From Lasiosphaeria ovina (taxonomy: Eukaryota; Ascomycota; Sordariomycetes; Sordariales; Lasiosphaeriaceae), in assembly GCA_033439765.1 (NCBI GenBank), contig JAULSN010000002.1, forward strand, positions 1,426,001 through 1,490,000: a stretch of 64,000 bases of DNA, given 5' to 3'. Positions 53,374-62,265 of this stretch are shown here, in pieces (within the stretch, counting starts at the first letter, position 1; each line of letters opens with the position of its first letter). The notes beneath the pieces are model-generated. The model was not told the DNA's origin and did not search any database. It saw only the letters and a list, made by a program, of their open reading frames with translations. The translations under genes were made by a program, and so were the position numbers.

Positions 53374-54293
53374 ATGGCGACGGACCCAGAGCAGACCGGC
53401 GACGAGGTCGCCCAGACCCTTCCCACGCCGAAACCCGCGTCGGACAAGGAGAAGGAGAAAGAGAACAATGGCGCGCAGAAGCCGGAGCGCCTATTTGACG
53501 CGGAGCGAGGTAATTACCCCCGCTTCTTTTCCGTTCAAGGCAGCCAGAGCCATGCCACATCAATCTCGCTCGACGCGAGAGTGGCAACTGGCAAGAAGAG
53601 AAAGAAGCCTAAACTCACACCTCGCCCCCCCCTCGCAGACCTAGACCTGACCAGCCTCGACGCGCCGTCAATCGCAGACCAGGCCGAGCAGGCGATCGTC
53701 AAGGCGCTGGCAGACCTAAACCCGGCGGGGATCGTGTTCCTGGCGGCGCGACACGGGCACTGGGAGCCGCACGAAATGCCGCAGCCCGGGTCGGCCTTCC
53801 ACAAGTACTACAAGTCGCTCAACTATTTTGCGACGTACCAGCAGCCGGAGCGTGGGTGCTCCATCTCACTTTTCCCGTCTTACATTTTAGACTTTGAACT
53901 TCTGAACTCTCTACTTCCCAATTCCCATCAGCCTCGCTCCTGCCCGGCCTCACCCAGCCTGTCCGAGAACTCTCCCACCATTACCCCCATGACTTCCTCG
54001 CACTACTTGATACTGCAAGATCCCTTCCTGACTAAAAGCTCGCTACAGTGGTTGAAAAGGCGCGGGCGGAGCGCTACAAGCGCAAGCATGGGCACGCCGC
54101 GCCAGGCGCAACGATAGGCCACAAGCTGAACCCGCACGCGCCTCCGTGGCGGCCGGGAGCGGGCGGGTACTGGGGGCCTTCCAGAGGGGAGGTGGTGCTG
54201 CAGAGAGTTGCAGCAGCCGCGCCGTCGGAATCGGAGGAAGAGTCGGTCAAGTTTTACATCGAACCCGAGGTGGATACCTATCTCCTTTGGTGA
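53374..54293 (+). CDS. Hypothetical protein, 197 aa, three exons
   Basis: Exons 53374-53509, 53639-53851, 54049-54293. Donors are GTAATT and GTGGGT, with acceptors CGCAG and TACAG; phases close. The N-terminus is rich in Lys/Glu (SDKEKEKENNG). The middle has a compact region (LDLTSLDAPSIADQAEQAIVKALADLNPAGIVFLAARHGHWEPHEMPQPGSAFHKYYKSLNYFATYQQPE). The end is basic then acidic (EKARAERYKRKHGHAAPGATIGHKLNPHAPPWRPG, ESEEESVKFYIEPEVDTYLL). It has the feel of a conserved fungal protein, but I do not recognise the family. No signal peptide or membrane helix. Confidence 0.55.
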
Positions 54294-54379
54294 GTGTTGG
54301 TGGTTGTGCCACCTGAGGAGAGAGACAGAGAGGGAGGGAGATGAGAAACCTCGCTGGTGTTGTGCCTCTGGCTGGACAT

Positions 54380-54545
54380 GTACGGGAGATGACTGTTCGG
54401 TCTTCATTGATCACAATGAGCAGGTGGTCGTCCCAGCCAAAGCGCTTGGCGTAGCGCGCCTTACAGAAGAAGTGCAGTAGCATCAACAGCAGCGATACGC
54501 CCGTCATGACGGACAGCGAGATGATTATTCGTGGCCCGTTGGTCT
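54380..54545 (-). pseudogene. Fragment of a PTH11-like membrane receptor
   Basis: Minus-strand frame reads NGPRIIISLSVMTGVSLLLMLLHFFCKARYAKRFGWDDHLLIVI. The RxxGxDD-type motif after the second helix (KRFGWDDHLLI) is the hallmark of fungal rhodopsin-like/PTH11-type proteins. A stop precedes NGPR, and downstream the frame soon leaves homology. An isolated exon-sized relic. Confidence 0.55.
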
Positions 54546-55640
54546 CCTACATCAGGCGGCTCATGGTACTTATATTCATACTTATACTCATGCCTATGTT
54601 CATGTTCATGTTTGTGTCGGCTTTGGGGCTGGGCGTCGCCGTGGCGTCATGGTCGGCGGGAAAAGGGGTTTAGTATGACAGTTTGGCTATTGCTACAGAC
54701 TCTATGCCTATGAAGTCTGCAGACTGCTCGTCGTACTCCTCGTCGTGCTCGTCGTCTTCGGTCCTCGTCCTCGGAAGCCTACCCGAACCAAGCCGACACT
54801 CAAGCAAACTGTGGCACGAATGTGGCGATGTCAGGGATTTAGATGGTGAGACTGACTCGCAACCTAAACACGCATCGCCTGCCCTTGGTCCCCGCTGGGG
54901 ACCCAGACTGCAGACCATCCTCGGTCTATATAAGCCTGGCCGTCTTTTAGATAGTTCCTATCTCTACAAGCAAGCAGGCTTCCGCATTTCACCTCCCAGA
55001 CAAACCGTGCGGACCTGCTGCTGTCGCGACTGGGGCTGGATAACGCAGGTGTCTAGAGTGTCCGGAACAACCCCGTAATTTCTTTCGAGGCCAAAGGGGG
55101 CCCGGCGCCTCCAGGGCCAGCAGGCCATCAATCTTCGGTAGACTTTGACAAGCAGGTCGAATATTGGTGCGATAACGCCAATGGGGTCGCTAATGGGTAA
55201 CCCTGCTGGGCTATTGGGTCCATCGGCCACCAAGTCAAGTCCTGGATCTACACCGCCTCCATCATCAGCGGCGGGACTCGGAGCCGAATGGTTCCTGTTC
55301 CTTGGGACAATATCAACGGCGTTATCAACATTCACTTCGCGGCGGCAAACTGGAGGAACTTTTGCACTTTTACCCACATGTCGTAATCTCGTACAAAGAT
55401 TGGACAAAAATACATGGCCCCTTTTGATCGGCCCTTTTTTGCATTAATAAGTGCCCTAAATTGAGTTAACGAACAGCTCGTTAATGATTGAATCAATCGT
55501 AGAGGATAAAAGGGTTGAGTGGAGGACAATGACGCCCAACTTACACATCCGAGTGTGAAGCGACATATAATCCAAGCCCCCAGCGAGCCGAACGGTTACC
55601 CTGGCGGCGTTTCCCTTTGGAATAATTTCCCGCGTTTACC
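54546..55640. other. Decayed or non-coding stretch
   Basis: Short open frames on both strands without family resemblance; a few coding-like words (for example YRRLMACWPWRRRAPFGLERNYG on the minus strand near 55100) suggest more gene debris. Confidence 0.4.
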
Positions 55641-56300
55641 TTATCTGTACGACATAGCCGATGAGACAAAGTGGATTGCAGTATAATGCGGATGTAGGAT
55701 TAGGCATTGGGCAGCGGAAGGCGTCCTTAGACTCCATTTCCGTAACCCTTCGTCGAATATACCCATCGTCAAACCCTTATTTCTCGTGTACTTGATACGT
55801 TTTCCAACGTCGTCGCCTGTCGTCTTGCCATCTATTGCACAATCCAAATATCCATACTGGCCTCTAATCGTTACGATCTGAGTCTGGATGTCTGTTCCAA
55901 TAGTTAGTAGATAAAAACTGTATACATTACGTATATTTTTCAGAGTGATGAAGCCACCTTTAGAGAACTGTAGGTCCACATCAGCGAAGTTGCAACCAAA
56001 GAAGATCTGTTGAAGGATTTAGCGAATGAAAGAACTGCAGGAGAGAACGAGAGGGCCATTACCGCCTTGCCAAAAGTCTAATTTACATCCATTATCCTTT
56101 TCCAGCTTTTTCTTAAGACTAGTTACTGGGTCTGCTTTGCTTTTATTTCCTGGAGAGTAATACAATGTTAATATATTAACCAAACACAGACAAGAGGGGG
56201 TTACGAAGGTAGTTTTCTTACTATCTATTGAAGAGGGGGTAAGTAAATAACTCACCAGCTCGTATCCAGTCTGGTTTGGGAACATGGGAAACTTGTTCAT
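55641..56300 (-). CDS. Possible AT-rich multi-exon gene
   Basis: Tentative. From ATG at 56300 (MNKFPMFPNQTGYELVSYLLTPSSID) a GTAAGA donor and CTCCAG acceptor join in phase to KSKADPVTSLKKKLEKDNGCKLDFWQGG. Further splice-like signals lead to CNFADVDLQFSK, DIQTQIVTIRGQYGYLDCAIDGKTTGDDVGKRIKYTRNKG and a stop at 55641. One junction (after WQG) does not keep phase with the signals I can see. The base composition is much more AT-rich than neighbours, but the reading frames lack TAG clusters, so it does not look like an ordinary RIP relic. No family recognised. Confidence 0.3.
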
Positions 56301-56879
56301 AATAGTTTTGCAGCTGGTGAATGGATTAGTACGCGCGAAGCCGGTTCAATCGTCCAGTTTTAGACCTACCCTTCAATGCTTGAGTGATTTGACACAATAC
56401 AGATTCTTGCGCCGCCATTCATCAGACGAGCAAAAGCTCGAGACAGCTTTTATATTTAATTACCGGACTGCGATCTTGTGATAAGGTGTATGCTTAGATT
56501 CGGTGTGGCTCCATCCCCCGCCCATATTCGCGGAGCCATCCAAATGCCGTAGTGTGGCCATGGGTTGTGCATTAGTTGGGTTTCTATTTCGTACTGCGCG
56601 AGTGAATCCGGTATGAAAACGGCCCGGGCGGCAGGTTGGTAGAGTGCGGGTGGGCTTGTGTGTGTGGGCGGGCTTATGACTGAGTGCCGTGGCCGGACTT
56701 GCAACACGAGTAGCGACAAAACTTCAGAGGAGCTGGCAAGGACTTGCCACAGACACATCTGTTCCGTGTTTCGTGCTATTTTAGGGTGCCACGTTCTCCG
56801 GCTCAAGTATTTCGTGTCCCTCTTCTGGGTCGGGTAGGCGCTCGTTGTTCCTGTTTGGTTCCACCTGCAACCCCTTTTA
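56301..56879. other. Spacer left of the MITE
   Basis: No coding or RNA feature recognised. Confidence 0.45.
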
Positions 56880-57064
56880 CACCCCAGCCCCTGAATGATT
56901 GTTGGTCTGGTTCTTCGAAACCCTCACAACATGGTTTATAGCCAATCAATCTTGGTGTAAAGCCGAGCAAAAAAAACGAGGACCGCCATTTTAGTACAAA
57001 ATACCACTACCAGATAAATCAGCTCTGAAAAACCTAACCTAACAACCATTCAGGGGCTGGGGTG
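56880..57064. mobile_element. 185-bp MITE with 18-bp perfect terminal inverted repeats and TA duplication
   Basis: Left end CACCCCAGCCCCTGAATG (56880-56897) is the exact reverse complement of the right end (57047-57064). Weaker complementarity extends inward to about 33 bp. The element is flanked on both sides by TA (56878-56879 and 57065-57066), the target duplication of Tc1/mariner-type elements. There is no coding capacity. The perfect ends suggest fairly recent mobility or purifying constraint. Confidence 0.85.
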
Positions 57065-57444
57065 TACACACCGATAGGCATAGCCCGGAAATATGACGTA
57101 GCCATGTTCTGTTTCGTCTGCTCAAGGAGGGACTTCCACAGTTAAATTTATCTATCGCCCAAAGTGAAATAGCTTATACATTAGCACGCAAACACCGTGA
57201 CGTAGTTATGTTTACCAGTGAGAGTCCCCGAGCTAGATTAGTCCAGTGTTTATGGGTTAGGTCTCGATTTGTTTATTTACCTCTTGAACCTCTTAGCACA
57301 GTGGCCTGGATGCCGCCCCAAAGCTGTGCTGATCTAGCAGCATTGGATAATACTGGGCCTTTAGATCTTACAGAGCCAGAAATAAAACCACCTTACTCAA
57401 TGACCTGGGCCTCCCTCAGGCATTTTGCCACAGCTTGGGTGGTT

Positions 57445-57558
57445 CGTAATCTGTTAGCTGCATTCTATTAGCCGCACTCTCTCTAATAGTTGATGGTTAC
57501 ACTCTGTTGGCTGCAAGCTATTAGCTGCAATCTGTTGGGCTCTCTCTGTTGTTGCAGA
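57445..57558 (+). repeat. Degenerate short tandem repeats (CTGTTAGCTGCA-type)
   Basis: Five or six imperfect copies of a 12-14-bp unit such as CTGTTAGCTGCA, CTATTAGCCGCA, CTGTTGGCTGCA, CTATTAGCTGCA, spaced irregularly. Confidence 0.5.
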
Positions 57559-57814
57559 TGGGTGGTCATCAGAACTAAAATTCCTCAGGCCTTGGCCCGC
57601 TCTGGATTATTTTGGGATTCAGACCACTATCAAGGATCTATTGCGAATTTTATGTCTAGACGGCCTGGGAAAGGAATTCCAGAATTTGAGTCCAAGATTA
57701 GAATACCGATCCCTGGTTGCCAATTTGGTGTGGGTCAAGAATTCCGGTTCGGCATTAGAACTCCTAACGGAATTCGGAGTCAAACCAGCTCCCCGCCAAC
57801 GGTACAAACGCGAG

Positions 57815-58097
57815 CTACGTCTGCGAGAATCTCTCAGCCAGGCTGCCGTCGCTGTCGTCTTGTGTCGGCGGCATCGTGGTCGAGTTGCGTGCGAGGCCCG
57901 AGCACGCCGTGCCAAAGAAGCGCGGCTCCAACCGGCTGGCTGTCCTATTGCGTCCAGATGGAGTGGTACCCGTCAAGGAGGACGCGCATGTTTCGAGTGC
58001 TTTCCCGTGGAACAAGGCGTCGCTGGCACGCCACTCCTGCGTGTCGACATCGACAAAGTCGGGAAGCTCGTCCTCGTCGTAACGGACTGTAGCAGCG
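57815..58097 (-). pseudogene. Orphan coding exon, unknown protein
   Basis: Minus-strand frame YDEDELPDFVDVDTQEWRASDALFHGKALETCAS...EPRFFGTACSGLARNSTTMPPTQDDSDGSLAERF, ending at a TAG. It is preceded by an acceptor-like GCTGCTACAG in AT-rich sequence. It looks like the 3' exon of a gene whose remainder is absent. No family recognised. Confidence 0.3.
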
Positions 58098-58486
58098 CTT
58101 TATACCGTGACACTGCCCTCGATATATTAATAACTTTGCATTATTGTTGGTACACGTGCGGAAGGACCAAATACACCGTCTAAACCTCTATGCGCTAAGT
58201 GTAGCTCGTTGGTGGGCAGCCTCTAGAGTCGCCCCATCATTCCAGTCTATTTAAATGCCCCAGACCCTAAGAAAGTAACAAGAAGAGAACCCGAGAAGAA
58301 GAGAAAGAACGATAATCGTGTGCTATGCTCCGTAATCCAACCTGCCAACCAGTGACCCGACCATGTCTACCAGGGACCAATCTGTAGTTCGTGTTCCGCC
58401 TCGCGTTACGTGCATTACGTGCATACCATCCAACTGTGGATGCGTCGTCATTTGTATACAGCCCCTGCGGCTCGTCGCCGTCCTGT

Positions 58487-59423
58487 TTAGGGCAGTCGGA
58501 TGTTGGCGGCATTCTCGTGCGTGACGCGAGTCCGCTCGAGGGTGACGTCTTCGGCGGCGTTGCTAAGGGACAGGTACGCCGTCCAGGCGATTCCAACCGT
58601 CGATACGAAGGGCTAGCAAAAAGAAGACACAGATGTCAGTTACACTTCTATAACGGGGAGTGTGGCGTGTCAAAAAGATGCTTGTGGTGTCCAAGACGAA
58701 GACTCACCAGCTGGAACTGCACGGGCATCAGGCGGAAGTTGACGACCTGCACCGCCGGCCACAGCATGTAGTTGGCCTTGAGGGTGGGGAAGTACATGTC
58801 GCGCATCTTCTGGTAGACGGCGCGGCGACCGCCGCCCTCGGCGATGGTCATGGCTGTGAAGAAAGCAGCAACACCGAACGGCGCGAAGACGAGCTGGTCC
58901 ATGGCGACGCGCTTCATGGCGGGGAGAAAGGCGCTGGCTTTGGAGATTGGGAAGGTGCGCTCGAGGAACTTGAACCACCGGAATTGTACGGGCGCCATGC
59001 AAAAACCGTACGCCATGAAGCGCGTCAGGCGCTCAAAGTCGAAGGGAGGCGGTAGGGCTCGCGAGTCGGGGATCAGGTCCCGCTCGTTGAGCGGGTTCTT
59101 GCGGTCGAGTTCGTGGATCTCGACGGCGAGGGGGTCGTTGCGCGCGTTAGGCGACTTGCCGAACGAGTATTTGCGGACGGCACGCTGCCGGATCGCCGTG
59201 ATTGACTGTGCCACCGTGTCCGCGATGCCGCCGAGCACCGCGTTGGACACCATCATTGTGAGTACTGTAGAGGGAGAAAATAGTCGTTAGTCTAGGGACC
59301 GGGGACCGGGGATCGGGGAGCTTCGAGGCCCGTGTGCGCGTGGTGGGAGGAAGATGGAAACGTACCAGGTCGTTGATCGTAATACGCGTTGAAGCGGCTC
59401 GTTAGCCGCGCGAAGAGGGCCAT
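58487..59423 (-). CDS. Mpv17/PMP22 family membrane protein (second copy), 246 aa
   Basis: Three exons: 59423-59366, 59264-58708, 58612-58487. Phases close, 246 aa. Family signs are the start AYYDQRPVLTMMVSNAVLGGIADTVAQSI, the central RLTRFMAYGFCMAPVQFRWFKFLERTFP, and MDQLVFAPFGVAAFFTAM. They continue with YFPTLKANYMLWPAVQVVNFRLMPVQFQLPFVSTVGIAWTAYLSLSN, with the W-P, N-F-x-x-x-P and W-x-x-YLS residues of Sym1/Mpv17/PMP22. Such proteins sit in the mitochondrial inner or peroxisomal membrane. It differs from the 13.7-kb family member in length, loop and intron positions, so this is an old duplication. Confidence 0.9.
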
Positions 59424-60829
59424 CTCGATGAAGAGTATGACGGCGTGGAGGAGGGGCTTGATTAAAGAGGTTGCAGGTCAGTCTTTTGGCCAGCCAGAGC
59501 AGGGCCGGGGTGAAGGTCCGAAGGAACGGAAGTCGCGAACAAGGGAGGTTGGGGGTAAGGGAAGATAGAAGCTGATGGACAACATACAATGCGACCGCAA
59601 ATAAACTTGCTGTTGATCGTGCGAGTCCAGCGCCGACGGGTCAGTTCCCAAGTCATTGTGATAGGTGCCGTGTGGTGACCAGCAGCAGGGCAGAATAAAG
59701 ATCGGGCAATCGGGCGATTGATGGATGCTGTTGATCCCAGAGGACAAGAGGCGTCGTTGGCTCGCGTAGCCGGTTTTGGGTCGATGACGACAAGTGGCAC
59801 AGGCGATAGGCGGCCAAGGAGCTATGACGCCCGACGTGACACGCTACAGGGGTCGAGTGCGGACAGAGTGCGGACAGATAAGCCTCCCGTGTCCACAAGC
59901 GGATTGCTGCCGTAGGGGAAAAGTGCCCGTAAACGCCCCACAAACCCACTGACTGCCGGACTGGACGTTTCGTCGATTTCGACCCACCCGACGCTTTTCG
60001 ATGGAAATGGAACGAAGCGATCGACGGAAAGATGCAGATGGCCAAATGGGGGTGTTACATAGAGGGATTACATTGACAGAATCACAGACTATTCCACTTG
60101 GCCTTCGTTTGCTAATCGCGTTTAGAATGTGGTGATCTCACATTCCTGACCCCAATTATTACGGCTATGCCCTTTAATTAGCCGCTGATCCCATCCATCC
60201 ATCGCCCTTCAGCGGGCAGTCCCGCCGCCCACGGGAAGTCCAGCGACGAGAATCTTCGCGTTAATCGCCCACTTCTAAGGCATTGCAGCTACGCAGCAAC
60301 ATTGAGTTCCTGGGAATGGTTACTGATTGCTAACCGCACATTATTCGGCCGTTCGTTTTTTTCCTGTCCCCGTTTTTTCCCCCTTTGTTTTGTTTCTCCC
60401 TGGGCGTAGTCCTCTCCAGTATCCTGAGGCTGGAGGCCCGACCTGCGGATCGTCACTCGCCCGGGCATTCGCTGAGCAGCCTGGATATCGGCCGACGTTC
60501 TGCGTAACGGTGCGAAGACGGAGTCTGGGGCATTCCTGGGCTATGATGCACGTCCAATACAAAGACAACGGCCAACTTCAGGGTACCGGCGGGACGTCAA
60601 TAGCCCACGCTTACCCTTCTCCCTTGAAAGTTAGGACACGATGGAAGTGTCGTTCTATCATAGCGCCGGGTGTACCCGGAGGCGGGAGCGCATGCAGGCA
60701 CAGGCGCAGTCGCAGGTACAAGCAAGTGCAGCAGCGGCGGCGGCGGCATTAACACTACCAAACCTGCAAAGACTTTGACTGGGACGAGCTGCAGAGCCAT
60801 CCCTAGAGAATCTTCTTTGCCACGGCCCC
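59424..60829. other. 1.4-kb stretch without a recognised gene
   Basis: Likely promoter of the Mpv17-like gene on its left; the remainder shows no supported feature. Confidence 0.45.
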
Positions 60830-61640
60830 TAAGCTCTCCCCCATCGTCCGCAGGAAGCTGCGTCACCTGCGATATACCTATCATCAAGGCTGTAAGCCAC
60901 TGGTACCCCGATGTGAGCACTAGAGGCTATTTCGCCCTCTAGAATTAGATCCGCCATGCCCATGGCTCCTGGTAGGACCTGCCGAGGACGTCGAGAACGA
61001 TCTAGCAGGCGGAATAAATCAGGCCAGAATTTGGACAGACAGTTGTCAATGCCAACGTGGTCTTTGTGCTACCGCTAGGGATACCCTCTTCCCCAAGCGC
61101 GTGTTAGCGTCAGCATGCACCCGGGGATTCCATCGGAGATGGATCTTAGTCTGGCCTGATCTCAAAAGCCAACCTGTACGGGGTCTCGCAGTGGAGAAGT
61201 TGGCAGCTATCTCTGCCTGAGCCACTGCTGGTGCATAGAGCAGATTGTGATTCTGACAAGCGATAACGTCGACAAGTTCACGTGAGACATCTCCTAGTCT
61301 GCGCTGGCTCCGTGTCGGGCATAGTCAGCTACAGCTTCATGCGGCCCTACTTTGCGAACGGGCCCTAGAGCGAAGAGGGACGCAGGCTGGTGCTCTAAGT
61401 CAAGGAAGCCGAGATCGTGGGCATCCAGTGTTCCCCAGCCCGCTATCACTCTCTAGACGGCCAGTCTAGAGTTGTGGCAGTCAAAGTTAGCCGGTGACGC
61501 CGCCCCTGCCACTATCCGCTATGCTACCCAAGATCACGGACGGCAAGCTCATGTCCAAATTGATTCGGGTCCTGATAACATGTGGAAAGGAGACTGCCAT
61601 TATTGGCCCTTCGAAAGTGTGACGTCCGCGGCAGGGACTC
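60830..61640 (+). pseudogene. HET-domain pseudogene
   Basis: The clearest part, about 61198-61281, reads YLCLSHCWCIEQIVILTSDNVDKFT in one frame. This is the HET-domain opening (Y-x-x-LSHCWG ... L-T-x-x-N). The Gly after CW is Cys and a TGA follows. Upstream and downstream are readable scraps (EFGQTVVNANVVFVLPLG; VSGIVSYSFMRPYFANGP; VKEAEIVGIQCSPARYHSLDGQSRVVAVKV) separated by TAG/TGA stops and frame changes. The second HET block (LWID..CI.Q) is not visible, so a deletion is likely. Non-functional. Confidence 0.5.
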
Positions 61641-62265
61641 GGCGGCTGACCTAGACGGTCGGCGAGTGATTCTCTTCCACCTGGTAGGCTTTGAGGCCGT
61701 GACGTCGGACCATGGCCATCTCGGCCCAGGGCTGCTAGTCGACAGCTAGCTAGCTGACGTTTCTTGCCGATTTTCAGAGACATAGCTTCTAGTCAAGCCA
61801 TGACCCTTGTCTAAGCGATGGTGGATGTGCCTAGGTAGACTTTCTAACTTAGGGCGTCTCGTTCTGAAAAATGAGGTGGTCCTTCGTCAAGGGAACCTCA
61901 TGTCGTGATGACTGATGCCAGATGCAGTAATGGGGCGTAGTCCGGTTGAGTGAGGTTGTGCCGTCTCGGCTAATAGAGTGTTGCATGTCTGGAAATGCAA
62001 TAGGCCAGTTAAATCTTGGAAGCCCCTGAAGCATATTGGGTACTTCAACCAGCTGATAATAGGATAAATTGGTACCCAGCTCACTATCTACTAATCATGC
62101 TACCCTCCTACCGTTGAGACGGAACGCCAATCATTCTCCGCAAGGACCGATCCCTTTCTCCCCTCCCTAAAGAGACTATACAACTTGTCAGGACTCGGAC
62201 TCTTCTCTCTACAATCCCGATACAATCTCACAACAACCCTCAGAGCACGTCACATAATAACAAAA
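61641..62265. other. Upstream region of the HeLo-like/ankyrin gene
   Basis: No coding feature; probably holds the promoter and leader of the next gene. Confidence 0.45.
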
